Shown: positions 26,932 through 42,741, numbered from the stretch's first letter. The stretch: DNA of 64,000 nt from Macrobrachium rosenbergii (GCF_040412425.1 NC_089789.1:34956106-35020105); one strand, 5' to 3'. The notes: generated from the sequence alone by a model not told the origin. Numbers and translations are program-made.

Positions 26932-27540
26932 CAGGATGACTCGGATGAGGAAGAGAATGACACTGATTAGGAAATTTGATCATATCTCCCCTATTAAATC
27001 TTGATTTTCTTTTTTTCATTTTTGATGAAACTACGTATTTGTACCATAGTTCAGAAAATTGCCGAGCCCTTTGTATTTCCTTTTTTGTAATTTCCATCAT
27101 CGTTATTTGTCTATTTCTTGATTTCCTTATTTTCTTTATTTCTGTTGTCTATAATTTTTCTCGTTTGAATAAATTCTAGAAACCGGAAAAAATATGGATT
27201 AGATGAAAAAATTACATTATAGCCTTATGGAATAGACTGTGTATTGGTAGATTATATCTTATATATTATATACTTTATTTTTCATTATACCTGTGCGTTT
27301 GTAACCATAAATTGCCACTCATTAATTTTTCTGGAGTACTGTAGTCATCGGTGCCGACAATCGTCTGCATTCTGTAGTTGTTATTGTTATCATTTTTTAA
27401 TTTTTTTTTCTATTCTCATTTCTATTATTATCATTTTTAATTTGTTTTTCTATTATTCTCAATATGATTACTGTCATTGCCGTTATTATGAATTCTATTT
27501 TTTCTGCTTCTTCAGCAACTGTGTGGATACTGTCGATAAT
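26932..27540. other. unassigned T-rich DNA
   Basis: Phe/Tyr-rich forward frames (26976-27179, 27244-27570) are those expected from T-rich sequence. Confidence 0.5.
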
Positions 27541-27544
27541 TATT

Positions 27545-27652
27545 TTTATCATGTTACCTTATATATCTAGACTGTGTGTATTGTATTTGTATATTCCATG
27601 TATATGGCCCTAAGAAGAAATAAAGAATATTATTATTATTATTATTATTATT
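27545..27652 (+). mobile_element. candidate non-LTR retrotransposon 3' end
   Basis: TGTATATGGCCCTAAGAAGA followed by AATAAAG and an (ATT)n tail has the form of a LINE 3' terminus: polyadenylation-like signal then a simple-repeat tail. No coding sequence precedes it, so it would be 5'-truncated. Confidence 0.4.
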
Positions 27653-27655
27653 TTA

Positions 27656-27850
27656 TATAGTGTCTTTTCTATCCTCCTTATGATTCGCTTTTCAGGCTCA
27701 GCGATGTTAGTCAGTAACTGGCCGATATTCATGTTGGAAAAGGACAATGTGCGGAATATTGGAAGTCTTTTATTACAATATTCAATCAGAAATCGTTCGT
27801 CTGGGTTCAAGTTCTATTGTAGGTACCGTCGACATGTTTCGACCAGCTCG
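27656..27850 (-). mobile_element. possible Penelope-like element fragment
   Basis: Minus strand reads CTGGTCGAAACATGTCGACG near its 5' side, then an open stretch NPDERFLIEYCNKRLPIFR. The GTCGAAAC-type motif and the context between two (ATT)n tracts recall Penelope-like element ends. No catalytic domain seen. Confidence 0.25.
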
Positions 27851-27855
27851 TTGGT

Positions 27856-27918
27856 ATTATTATTATTATTATAATTATTATTATTAGAATATTATTATTA
27901 TTATTATTATTATTATTA

Positions 27919-28003
<85 letters not shown>
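27856..28003. repeat. (ATT)n microsatellite
   Basis: About 45 ATT units with a few interruptions (ATAATT, AGAAT, ATC). Confidence 0.97.
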
Positions 28004-28004
<1 letters not shown>

Positions 28005-28360
28005 TGGGTGTTTGCAGCGTCCCTCCGGCCTACTTTTTCAGTTTTTCAATTCACCTTCATTCCCGCTTGTCTTCCTCCTTACTACCCAAAATCTCAGACT
28101 GTTGTGGGGTTGTCTGTCAATTTCACTTTGAGACCCTTGTACTCCATCTCATTTATTTTCTGGGTCACTTTGTTTTGCTGTCCAACCACTTCAGCTCCCT
28201 AAAGCTTTTCACTGCCTTAAGCGCTGAATGGCCGAAGTTGCCCCAGTGCGTCGATTTCTGGCCTAAATTCAATGAATCCATTCCAGTTCGACCCAGATAC
28301 GAATATAGCTGTGAACCATGTACTCAAGCCTCTCTTCTCGGATTTATTTTGTAGCTGACA
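28004..28360. other. unassigned DNA
   Basis: A 116-codon frame (28004-28354, +) has no recognisable domain and an adjacent shifted frame is also open. Confidence 0.45.
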
Positions 28361-29000
28361 GCCCCACAGACAAACAGACATGTAAAAAAAAAAATAGCAG
28401 CCTTACAGACAAGCAGACATGCAAACAAACCAGCAGCCTTACAGATAAACGGACATGCAAACAAACCAGCAGCTTCACAGATAATCAGAATATACAAACA
28501 GACCAGCAGCCTCACAGACATGCAAGCAAACCAGCAGCCTTACAGACAAACAGACATGCAAACAAACCATAAGCCTTACAGACAAACAGACATGCAAGCA
28601 AACCAGCAGCCTTACAGACAAATAGGCATACAAACAAACCAGCAACCTCACAGACAAACAGACATGCAAGCAAACCAACATCCTCGCATACAAACAGATA
28701 TACAAACAAACCAGCAGCCTAACAGACAAACAGACATGCAAGCAAACCAGCAGCCTTACAGACAAATAGGCATACAAACAAACCAGAAACCTCACAGACA
28801 AACAGACATGCAAGCAAACCAGCATCCTCACATACAAACAGATATGCAAGCAAACTAGCAGCCTTGCAGACAAATAAGACATACAAACAAACCAGGAGCC
28901 TCACAGACAATCTGAAATACAAACAAACTAGCAGCATAACAGACAAACAGATATGCAAGCAAACCAGCAGCCTTACAGACAAAACAGACATGCAAACACA
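28361..29000. repeat. 36-bp minisatellite array
   Basis: About 17 tandem copies with core ACAGACAAACAGACATGC, then AAACAAACCAGCAGCCTT. The period is a multiple of three, so forward frames read a 12-residue repeat (QPYRQTDMQANQ) and reverse frames read LLVCLHVCLSVR for up to 135 codons. The reverse reading looks membrane-like but is an artefact of composition. Confidence 0.95.
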
Positions 29001-29030
29001 CTAGCAAATAAAACATAGAAAAATTAAACT

Positions 29031-29300
29031 CGCTTTCATTAAAATGAACTAAAAAGTAAAAAATAATTTTTTGAGACACCAGGATTTTCTTACAAGTAAT
29101 CATGTCAACAAAAATAAAAGTGTGTGTTCCAAACGCTGAAGGAAATTCTACAAGACATAAAAAATATATTTCTTTTCTTTTAGTATTTCCTTTCATGTTT
29201 GGTGCCCACGCTTTTAATTTTGTAGACATGATTAATTGTAAGAAAATCCTGGTGCCTCAAAAAATTGTTTTTTAATTTTTAGTGCATTTTAATAAAAGCG
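29031..29300. mobile_element. fold-back element FB4
   Basis: Left arm 29031-29146 mirrors right arm 29185-29300 around a ~38-bp loop. Outer ends are CGCTTTCATTAAAATG and CATTTTAATAAAAGCG. Internal landmarks are CACCAGGATTTTCTTAC facing GTAAGAAAATCCTGGTG. It begins about 30 bp after the 36-bp array. Confidence 0.9.
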
Positions 29301-29399
29301 TAATATCCTGTCGAGTCAAAGAATGTTTGAAAAATTCGTAGAGTTGTTAACTTATTCTACCAAGTCAAGAAAGGTATGAAAAATCCGAAGAGTTTCATT

Positions 29400-29600
29400 C
29401 AAATCCTGAGATACTGGGAGAGGTCACTGTAGGGTCACTAGAGGTCACTGCTGACCTACTGATCATTTAAGGTTGTACTGTCACCGGGACTGAGTAATCA
29501 TGCAAAATTTCAAGTCCATCAGACGAACGGAACAGGTCGAAAATTGAGTTACAAGTTTTGCCCTAAACAAACAGACAAACGCAGAAGTCAGGTTATGAAA
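29400..29600 (+). mobile_element. possible non-LTR retrotransposon 3' tail
   Basis: GGTCACTGTAGGGTCACTAG, GCAAAATTTCAAGTCCATCA, GACGAACGGAACAGG and an AAACAAACAGACAAAC tail resemble a truncated RTE-like 3' end. Its tail motif also resembles the unit of the 36-bp array just upstream. Confidence 0.3.
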
Positions 29601-30288
29601 TTTTACTTCATTAGACGTTACTATAGCAGGTCCATAAATTGCCGACAGCTTTACAAGCATACGAAGTCCCTTGGATATTTAATGGAAACTTCTTCTAATT
29701 ATTATTAACTGAGGTTCCCTTGGGAAAAGTCCTGCTAATGATGAAGGCTGATCATTTTTGCTTAAAATCTTTATTCTTTTAGTTTTAGCTTAGTAAATAA
29801 TTCCTCTCAATAAATAGGTTTTGTTATCAGGGTTTTCATCCTCCACAAGAATTTATTGAGACTCTTTGTCATAAAATTCAGTCAAATAGGAAAAAGATAG
29901 ACATTGGTAATTACATAAAAAGCACCAAATAGCAAAATATAGAGAACATATCTTCATTCTCAGAATATCCGTAACTGTTGTGATGTAAAGAACGAATTCT
30001 TTTTAGATTACATCAACATACGATATAAAACGAGTAGAATTACAAGAAGCTGATTAGACTGATCAGTATGATTTCGTTAATGATTACATTTCACCATAAA
30101 GAACACTGTAATTAGTCTACTTTTCATTATGATTTCAGTATCCCAAAGAACTAAACCGACTCACGCTTGGGAAAGACAAAAGCTTCGGCTCTTTCCGTTC
30201 ATAAATTTCGTAAACTTTCCAGTTCATTTCTCTTTTCCTGCTCTAATTCCCCTTTCAGCTTTTGAATCCCGTTTATGATGAAGAGGAA

Positions 30289-30293
<5 letters not shown>
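29601..30293. other. unassigned AT-rich DNA
   Basis: No gene or repeat recognised. Confidence 0.5.

Positions 30294-30341
<48 letters not shown>
30294..30341. repeat. (CT)n microsatellite
   Basis: About 24 CT units. Confidence 0.97.
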
Positions 30342-30344
<3 letters not shown>

Positions 30345-30818
30345 ACCTGCTTTCCGTTCCCCAACATTATCCTGTTTACCACTGTTTCAACTTTCATTCA
30401 TTACTTCGTCCCAAAGTTTGCATTTGTGCCTTTAATTTCCCCCTCGCTTCATGTCCGGAATTCCGTCGCGGGATTTGAAAATTTGGAGAATATTTTGTAG
30501 AGCTGGATAGACGCATTTTCAGATTGCTGTAATGGGTTGGGAGATATTTCGAATTATGAAGGTATTCGGCGTTGTGGTTGATGTTGTTTTTCCCGACTCA
30601 TTTGGGTAAAGTTAGGTCGAAAGTAGCTTTTGTCCGGGTTTTTTTATGGTGCATTACGACAAGCCGAATGAACACGCTGTGAAAACTTACCGCGTAGACT
30701 ATGGAATGTATTAATAGACTGACGGCTGCAGACGGATAAACGAAGGAAGTTTAATTATTTTAGGAAGTCGCGAACGAGTAAATTCCTAAATGATACCATG
30801 ATACAACGAACGGAAATA
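30342..30818. other. unassigned DNA
   Basis: Locally less AT-rich; no gene recognised. Confidence 0.45.
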
Positions 30819-30828
30819 TATGTATATG

Positions 30829-30901
<73 letters not shown>
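30819..30901. repeat. compound (TATATG)n(AT)n(GT)n microsatellite
   Basis: Four TATATG units, about 20 AT units and about 10 GT units. Confidence 0.95.
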
Positions 30902-31053
30902 ACGTACACGTATGCACTGAGTTGTGAAATGTTAATTTACAAAACAGATTATAAGAAATTTTCATCTGATACAATTAAAAACGGCATAAAGTCTTATTGT
31001 GTATTATTGTTACTTATGTGATTAAATATGGCAAAATACCCATTTCTGTATCA

Positions 31054-31057
<4 letters not shown>

Positions 31058-31134
<77 letters not shown>
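31058..31134. repeat. (AT)n microsatellite
   Basis: About 38 AT units. Confidence 0.97.
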
Positions 31135-31136
<2 letters not shown>

Positions 31137-31299
31137 GTGTGTGTATGTATGTATCATGGTGATCCCAACATATGTTGCAACTGTGTTTTCCTGATAAACA
31201 CTGAATTTTGATAAAGCTGAACCGATGGTATGGGGAGAACTAAAAGATAATTATCTCTCTTTAGCGATTCCATCCTTTTCCTGATGCAAATCTCAAAAG

Positions 31300-31320
31300 G
31301 TTTTTTTTTTTTTTTTTTTT
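31300..31320. repeat. T homopolymer
   Basis: About 21 consecutive T residues. Confidence 0.9.
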
Positions 31321-31617
31321 ACTATATTATTTTGGTCTGTGTAAATGAAAGAAAATTTTTACTTGCTTTATAAATAGCCTTTTCAGTGTATGGTAAAGTT
31401 TTACCCAGGAAGAATTTGCTTATATAGTTTACGTCGCGTGTTCTGTGGACCAAGCGAGGTCTTGGTTGTTATTTGTTAGTATTTATCAGTTTAATTTTTT
31501 TTATTTTGCTAGAGGTTAGGAAATAAGACAAATAAGTGCTAATTACGACTAAAATAAGCACTGATAACATTAACTTCGTGTTATTTTTTAATCTATTAAT
31601 TAATTTATATAAATACG

Positions 31618-31740
<123 letters not shown>

Positions 31741-31977
31741 TGGTTGAGGTTAGGAAATTTTCAGTGTAATACGTGCTAACTGTGAATAAAAAAAATTAAT
31801 GAAATTAATTCCGTGACCTGCTTGCCCGTGCTTGAAGACCGTTCTCATAAGTAATTCACAAAAAAAAAAAAACTGACATTAAAGGTCGCCCCAACACGGT
31901 GCAATTTCATATTCATCGCTGCTACTTACAGCTTTCCAGGTATGCCAACCATGCTCAGACCACCTTCACGTTCCCCC

Positions 31978-32092
31978 AGTGACATTTTTTACCTTAATAA
32001 GGGACATTTTTTACCTTAGTAAGGGACATTTTTACCTTAGTAAGGGAAATTTTTTACCTTAATAAGGGACATTTTTTACCTTAATAAACAGG
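31978..32092. repeat. 22-bp minisatellite array
   Basis: Five tandem copies of GGGACATTTTTTACCTTA plus RTAA, almost identical. Confidence 0.95.
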
Positions 32093-33496
32093 GGCGATTA
32101 GCTTTCTCTGCCAGTCACTTGGACACCTCCCTGTGTCAGGTGTACAATGTATACTGTCCGTCACTATGCTTGCAATGTATCTGCCAACTCCTGTATGAAA
32201 TACACACACAGGCACACACACTGAGTTGCATGTATGCATAAAGACGCAGTGAGTTTGCTTATTTCTTTAAATACATCATGAACGTTTATTGACATAAGTG
32301 GTTGAGGGCGCATTAGATTATTAAACTGGACCGATGTTTATTTTAAACAACGATGTTTACTTTAGACTATAAAGAAAAGTAAAAGAAAACAGTCAGCTAA
32401 CGATATAACTTCTGCGCCGACTATCTTTTGAAATTAATGATGCGTAACAGAAAAATAATGCTTTTGCCGTTTTGCGTTGCGATTCCGATATTCAAATCTA
32501 GCAAGGAAATTTCTCTTTTTACTTAAATGACAACTGCATAATGGTGCTTTTTTTTTTCTTTTTTTTTTCTACTGAAAATGAACAATGAGTAAAATGACAG
32601 GGTTCTCAGCCGTGTTCAGAATGACTCTAAACCTTCACTTCAAACAAGTAACAATTATATGCTATTTGACCTCCAGTAATACCGACGGTCTCAAAACCAG
32701 CACCTTGTGTTTTATAGATGTTATAACGGTTTCATAACCAACACGACAGTGATTTTTCTTTTTTTTTTTTTCTTTAAATAGAGAGATGCGGCATTTCTAT
32801 CGAAAAGTAATAAATCCTCGGAAGCTACAATTTCCCCTCACCCTAAATACCTAGCGTGCATAAATTCAACTCTTTAACCAGGTGTTCCGATTTCATGATC
32901 CCCAAACATTAAACTGGAGAATCGGCTCCGGATTCCGGATTCGGAATGTCAACAAATGCCGACAGTTATAATTTCCCGCAGCTACTCCGCTCCGGTGTGA
33001 CAAAATGAGATGAATCGCCGTGTTTACCTTAATAAATCTCATCTGTTACCCGACGAAAACATTTTAATGAAATACCAAATCTCCTCTTTTATTTGTTTTC
33101 TGATTTTTTTTTTTTTTTGGGGAGGCGGGGGGGGGTTTACCGACGAAAATACTTTAATGAAAACTCTCGGTTCGACACTTTGGTTTTTATATTTCATAAT
33201 TTATCATAATTTTTTTCTCTCGTGGCCTGACAGTTAAGCGTTATCGTTTTGTATCTCGAATGTAAATTTGTTTGTATTCCTTAGGTGCCTGTAGTCTCCA
33301 CTTGAATATATTTTCCTCCCATTCAGTGTGAAATAAAACTTCCGGATGAAGGAAGTTAATGTAAAAAGTTTCTTTTGAAGGTGCAAGCGTTATATTTGTT
33401 ATATTTCCAGCAAAGATTTATTTTATACAGTGAAGAAGAACGAAGTCTTGTAATTTCTGTGACTAGTTCTCTTACTTGTACGTGTGTGTATATGTA
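32093..33496. other. unassigned DNA
   Basis: About 1.4 kb with T-runs and a G-run near 33119-33136. CCGACGAAAA...TTTAATGAAA occurs twice (33050 and 33141). No gene recognised. Confidence 0.5.
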
Positions 33497-33716
<220 letters not shown>

Positions 33717-34617
33717 CTATATATGTACGTGTGTGTGTATGCATGTGTGCTATAAAATACAGCATGAACATACGGAGATTAGTAAGACCGGATCCTGGAC
33801 TGAAGCAGTTTTTTCGCTAATTCCTTCGAAATCTCCGCAAAAAAAAAAGGGCCATTCATACCATTCCCAAAATCATTCTTGGATAATGTTTATTCAGTAG
33901 GGCAGCAAGTTTCAACTGGTGAGTTTACAATACCCAGTTGAAACTGTAATAAATGCACATTGTATTTTCACATTATAGACATTTTACATTAATTGTGAAT
34001 GGCTTTAGACAAATACTACACGTATTACTCCTTACATTTGTGTTATTCCCTCCATAATGTGTTATCGCAAAAAAAAAAAATAAAACTGTGAATATAGATC
34101 GTATTTACGCCATACCCAGGCGAAAATAAGTAAAAGTAACTATATGGAAGGTTCCTGCAAGTCACGTGGTCAGCCAGCCAACTGTCCATTGAATTATGAC
34201 AAATTACTACTTTTTTCTCCTCATATAAACGAAAGACCAGTTGTTCCACAACATAATTCTTTTTTAATGGACTCCTATACAAATTTGCGTGTATACAAGG
34301 CAGGCAACTTATGCGAAGAATTTCTTCGGTAAATTACTTCAAATTGGACCTAAACACAGGTTAGGCATTTCTCATTTTCTCGAGAACTGTGGTAATATCA
34401 TTTGAATATTGATAGTTACACGAAATCATTTTTCATTTTTGGGGGGGAACATTCCACACTTTTTTTTTTTTTTTATAAATGGTCATTCTGTTTAGGATGG
34501 TGTCGTGTATAATATTTTTGTGTTTATTTCAAACAATAGCAATAGTGATTCTCTCTGTGGAAGCTTGCTCTATAAGATAATGGCTGTTCAGGCTGGCACC
34601 ATGATTTTTTTCTATTT
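33717..34617. other. unassigned DNA with a 12-bp hairpin
   Basis: AGTTTCAACTGG faces CCAGTTGAAACT (about 33908-33946). No supported gene. Confidence 0.55.
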
Positions 34618-34619
34618 TA

Positions 34620-34716
<97 letters not shown>
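34618..34716. repeat. self-complementary (AAT)n(ATT)n microsatellite
   Basis: About 17 AAT units pass directly into about 15 ATT units, forming a perfect inverted repeat about the junction near 34670. Confidence 0.95.
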
Positions 34717-37509
<2,793 letters not shown>

Positions 37510-38055
37510 TCATCGCAAAAAAGTCCCAGCACCCCCTTTAAATGAACAAAAATCAGGACAATGTTATAAAAACGGAAAATAATAGGCAAAGTTTTTGTTT
37601 TATTGCCTTTTATTCAGTGTTTTGACATTTCTCCGATATTTTCAAGCACTGTCGTGCAAAAAGTCCGTTCCCTTAGCCATCCAGAGAGTGAACACGAATC
37701 CGGTGGCCATGAAACGCCGAAAGAATATGGAGGCTTTATTCTATGCTCAAGAAAAATACTTGCTTCCCACTCTTCCTCCTTGTTCCCATATGCCCTTACG
37801 GTGCGACATCTGTTGGGTCTTCCATTAGTTACTTGTTCAATTGCTTCGGCGTTTCATAGTCACCGGGTTCGTGTTCATTCTCTGGTTGGCTAAGGGAACG
37901 GACTTTTTGCACGACAGTACTTGAAAATATTGGAGAAATGTCAAAATATTGACTAAAAGGTAATAAAACGAAAACTTCGCCTATTATTTTCCGTTTTTAT
38001 AACATTGTTCTGATTTTTGTTCATTTAAAGGAAGTGTTCGGAGTTTTTTGCGGTG
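37510..38055. mobile_element. fold-back element FB5
   Basis: Arms of about 210 bp (37510-37721 and 37845-38055) flank a 123-bp loop. Landmarks mirrored in the arms are TCATCGCAAAAAA, TTTAAATGAACAAAAATCAG, GGAAAATAATAGGC, GTGCAAAAAGTCCGTTCCCT and CATGAAACGCCGAA. Arms are about 90% matched by eye. The right end touches a (GT)n(AT)n microsatellite. The overlapping 77- and 96-codon frames are explained by the arms and loop and are not credible genes. Confidence 0.92.
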
Positions 38056-38058
38056 ATT

Positions 38059-38071
38059 GTGTGTGTGTGTG

Positions 38072-38161
<90 letters not shown>
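38059..38161. repeat. compound (GT)n(AT)n microsatellite
   Basis: About 7 GT units then about 45 AT units. Confidence 0.97.
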
Positions 38162-38168
<7 letters not shown>

Positions 38169-40662
38169 CTACAGCCGCTAATGACTTAAATCCTAGATAT
38201 TTTCAGAAATAAATATTTTTCATATTTCCTTCCAAGCGCGCAGTATCAAGAAGCACTGGTTCGTAGTTTCAAAGGAATTTCAGCAGCTTGAATTTAAGCC
38301 AGGAGAAAGATTTCCAAGGCTGGTACTGCACTGTAAGGAGAAATTACAATTAGGTTACAGTTGTGAAATCGTCGAGAATTCAGAAACCAGCAGAAACACG
38401 CTGTAGTTAGAAATACTGTATCGAGGCGGCCTCGGGGTGAATTGGTGACGGTCACAAGTTTCAGAATGGAAATTCTCGACGATTCGTCTCTGCTGCAATA
38501 CCGTGTTGTATTTCTAGGTCTTGCTTTTCTTTTGCAAACTGCATTAAAACAATAAAAGAAAAAACTGTCGTGGCGCCTTGATATATTCGATAGAATGAGG
38601 AGCCAAAGTTGACCAAAATCTTACGGTTGTGGAGAGACAATGGCATTTTTCGTATGGTGGTGTTGTTAGATAGTTTTATATTTTTCAAATAAGATTAGTA
38701 ATAAAATTTTACGGGACGATGTGTATGTATTAGACAGTCAGTTCATCGAATCAGTTCATTGCCATTGACCAGAAATATACAATAAAAAAGTAATTGTTGC
38801 TCTATTAGATGCTGCATGTCTTAAAGGTAGCCAATGCAGAATAGAAAGCAAACGAAAAACTAAATTTTCTTAATGAACAAGAAATTAAGCGAATGAAGAG
38901 AGGACGGGTATTTCGGAGCAGTTTGCAGATCCACAGATTACGTTAAACCTACCTTTAGAAAAAGGCCCAGTTTATATTTCAGCAATTGTCCAAAGACAAC
39001 TATTATCCAAAACGCTTTTGTCTCTACAGAACCTGAAGTATAACTTCCGCTTTTGGGACGAGACCTAGAAAAGATCATTTAGAAAAAAGCAAAAGTTCTG
39101 AAAGACAGTTCAGTTGTAAATAAAAAAATTCGAAGAGTAATGAGACCACGTTGGTTTTATGATCCATAATGAAAATGGTGGTTATGATCATTGTATGCAA
39201 AGTATAATATAGCTCTCCTATTCAGCCTGTGAAGTAAGTAATCGCAGGCTTGTAGGAAACGACTCAAACTCTTAAATCGTCATTTGATCCTGTTAGCGAC
39301 TGCTGCGCAATTTACCACGAATGAATTGTGCAAAGTCGCAACTGTCCCTTTCAAAAAGTGGTTTGCTGTAAACTAAGCTGTATCGTACCCTCTCAGTTTT
39401 ATTACTCAGTTTACAGCAGATACGTGATTTTTCAAGTAAACTTCATCAGATTTGTTTTGCAATCTGCCAGTGATATATGAGGCTAAGATAAACCCTATAA
39501 AAGTATGCAGTTGAAAACTAACGCAAAAGGGTTACATCATCTTGTCTTGGAACGAGAAATCTGTAAATCAGTGACAAAATCTGCATCATCATTTTACACA
39601 TATCAGTCCGAATAGCATATGCGTGTAAAAACAATAAATATGATAATTTCCTGCAAATACGGTACAATGCTCATTATGGGTTCTTAAACTCTGCTCATGC
39701 TCGCGATATCCTTGAAAGCAAAACCTTACAAATCAGTAATCGGCTCCAGAAGAGGAAATCTCAGTGATTAAAACCTGTGATCAGAGGTAGAGGAAACTTT
39801 TGATACATCACCATAGCAACTCCGATGAAAAAAAAATCGAGGCCTACGATTGAGATGATTCCGCTGGACGGAGGTGTTTCTTAATCACGTAAAGTGTGTG
39901 AGAGAGAGAGAGAGAGCTAGACTCTATAAGCTCCTGACACGAACATAACATAAAGAGGTTTAATTAAAAGTATACAGGGGTGTTGAATGGTGCAGCTCAA
40001 TTTCTAATCATGGATGGAATAAGAACAGACATCAAAAGACCGTTTCCTAGACGAAGAATCATTTACGAAATTAAGATTTCGGAAGAGAAGAAGCAGTGAG
40101 ACGAGGACACAATGAAATACGTAATCGGGTTCCAGACTAACGCTTTGAGAGACAAACTTTTACATTTGGAAATGCACTTCTACAAATATTTAATTTTAAA
40201 TATGGGTAGGAGGTAACTTTTAGTAAAGTAAAGAGACGTAATGACACCACCTTTCACCTTTTCTTGTTTATTTATGGGGGTCCTCCCATCACTCCTCATC
40301 TTCAGGATGGACCGTTTTTGTTTGTCACTGGAAGTTAGGGTCCTTTCAGGAAACGCACAAAGGTCCTTTCTTTCCCTACGTTTGTAACTTTAATAAAATA
40401 AAAATTCAATGGCGGTTTTGTATGCAGGGAGGATAAGCAAAGAGAGCATATTGGTACTTCAAGATGCAGCAGAGAGCCGGTGACAAAAATAGTCTTTCGT
40501 GACAATAAAAGAAAAAAGTCTATCAGAAAGGCAGGTAGAGCTATGGGGTTATGGTTAACTGAATACTTTGTATTAATCTTCAGTGACTGTCTGAGATTCA
40601 TTCCGGATCCAGAAGATTACCTTAGTTTAATTGGTCATTGTCCTAGTAATGTAGTGTTTATA

Positions 40663-40663
<1 letters not shown>
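38162..40663. other. unassigned DNA, two small inverted repeats
   Basis: About 2.5 kb without a supported gene. AATCGTCGAGAATT near 38366 faces AATTCTCGACGATT near 38470. GCTGTAAACT near 39365 faces AGTTTACAGC near 39408. A short GA run sits at 39899-39915. Confidence 0.5.
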
Positions 40664-40703
<40 letters not shown>

Positions 40704-40740
40704 TATATATATATATATACACTATATGTATGTATGGTCG
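40664..40740. repeat. (AT)n microsatellite with irregular tail
   Basis: About 20 AT units, then TACTATATATATAT-type interruptions. Confidence 0.9.
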
Positions 40741-41046
40741 TGTGTGTATATGAATGTTTATGTAAACTGTATATACAATATTTCACGATGCTGTTATTGG
40801 CTTTAATTACATGGTCAAGCGGACTGGCATAAATACTCACTGTCAAAAACCACACACTGAAAAAAGCTAAAAAAAAAATTACTTCATTTCTTCTTTCTTT
40901 CTCTTCACGCCAGCCATAAAAAACTTGTTGTTTACATATCTTAAAAAAAAAAAACTCGCACTGAAGACAGCATAGTGTCGGCTACGTCTTGCAGGTTTTT
41001 TTTTTTTTTTCTTCTTCTCGAAAGGAGATAAAAGGGCAGAACGGAG

Positions 41047-41155
41047 ACCCCCTCCTCTCACAGTTAAAAAAAAAAGAAAGTAAAAAAAAAAAGAGAAAGA
41101 GAGGAAGGGAAGAACAGAGGGAAGGGAAAGGCAAAAGGAAGAGAGAAGGAGGCTA
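41047..41155. repeat. polypurine tract
   Basis: A-rich then GA-rich plus strand with very few pyrimidines. Confidence 0.8.
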
Positions 41156-41254
41156 TAAAATATAGAAATAGGGCAGCTGGACACGCGACTGCCATCCTCC
41201 CTAATGTTGGGTTTGCATGTGAGTTTCCCTTTGTCGCTTGAACGAGTGGACCAT

Positions 41255-41560
41255 GTCCTCTCCTCCTCGGCTCAAACCTTCCGCTTTTTCTTATTTCTTC
41301 ACCGGAACCCATGATCTGACTCCCCCTCCCCTGGCCCCCCATCCCTCCTTCCCGTGGGCCATCAAACAAATCTCCCTCCACCATGCCCCCCTCCCTCGCG
41401 CCTTCTTCCTCCTGATATTCTTGTCTATCATCCTCCCTTCTCCCTATTCTTATCCCTCCTTTCCTCATACCCCCACTTCTCCTCCAGCAAACTCCCCCCC
41501 CTCCTCCCCTCTCTCTCTCATCTCCCCCTTCCTACCCCCACAGCCATACCCGATTTCTAA
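41255..41560. repeat. C/T-rich low-complexity tract
   Basis: Strongly pyrimidine-biased, especially C, with scattered purines. The 134-146-codon frames crossing it on both strands are Pro/Ser- or Arg/Gly/Glu-rich composition effects. Confidence 0.75.
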
Positions 41561-42541
41561 GTGGCCTGCCCAAATGGTAGCAAGAAGGAAAACTTTGGTC
41601 ATTATCCTTTTTCCGGGTTTTCTGCCGTTATTCTTTTTCTCCTTTCTGTTTTTGTTTCTAGTTTTGGGAGTTGGCTAATTAGCAGATTATTTACTTCTCA
41701 AAAACTCCGCACTAAAAGGATGCAGCTGGGAGGACATGTAATTATATAATTATCGCCGGGGCAAATGCGCTGTTTTCCCCCCCAAAGTCGAAAAACGTAA
41801 AATCATCCTCCAAACGAATGAATGGAGAGGTAATGTCACATAAGCTCTCTCTTTGATGTTTCCGAGTCACGCGACCAATAGCGCTTTATCAATGGAAGAG
41901 TAAACAAGAATTCATAAAAAGCTGTACGTCATCTTTACCGATTTTACGAATGGAGTAGATTTAGCCTCTTACCAGAAAATCGTAAGAAAATCGGGATGTG
42001 TAACACAAGTGAAAAGAGAATCTTATCGAACTTGAAAATGAAAATTTGAGGAAGTGTTCAGATGAAAGGTTGTCGGGCAAAGTAATTTTGTCCAGAAATA
42101 CAGCACTTGAAATAATCATACAGTAAAGCATTACACTGAAAGTCTGACTTCAGTAACCATTAATAATAGTCTGACTTCAGACTGTACTTATGCGTGCAGT
42201 TATGGAATCAGTTTCGCCTGAATAAAATTCGTATCTTTGCTAAATTCTTCCGTGCAGCAAAGTATATTTTATTGCTGCATATATCTTTTATTGAAGGAAA
42301 ATGATTTTCCAGGAATGTCTTGATATTTTCACTTCAACATTCTTATCAGATTCAGTCGATTATTGTCTTATTTTGAGCGATGGAACATTATTCTGGAACG
42401 TCCATATGTAATTAATACTTAAGAAGAAATACCGCGAAGGATGAAATATGATGGATATTTTTTTGTATTTTGCCGAGAAAAGTAATTTGCTTGGAACAGG
42501 AATATATACACAGAAACAAACACACGACATATATATACGTA

Positions 42542-42544
<3 letters not shown>
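41561..42544. other. unassigned DNA
   Basis: A short repeated GTCTGACTTCAG lies at 42139-42180. No gene recognised. Confidence 0.5.

Positions 42545-42620
<76 letters not shown>
42545..42620. repeat. (AT)n microsatellite
   Basis: About 38 AT units. Confidence 0.97.
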
Positions 42621-42626
<6 letters not shown>

Positions 42627-42741
42627 TATCTCTGTATATATTTATATATACATTTATCTCTGTAATGTACACTTAGTAATCTTTGCTGTGATGTGTGTAT
42701 TTAAGCATCTGTATATCTGGCATTCTGCCCACAGGCAGACC

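Noticed and set aside
28475..28882. 135-codon reverse frame that looks like a repeated membrane protein
   Set aside because: It is the 36-bp array read in reverse; the Leu/Val/Cys pattern follows from the unit, and the forward frame is open too.
28361..29000. CRISPR-like regular repeats
   Set aside because: Repeats are contiguous with no unique spacers, and the genome is eukaryotic; the same applies to the 28-, 47- and 91-bp arrays.
37595..37893. Overlapping 77- and 96-codon frames
   Set aside because: They lie in the arms and loop of fold-back FB5 and show no domain.
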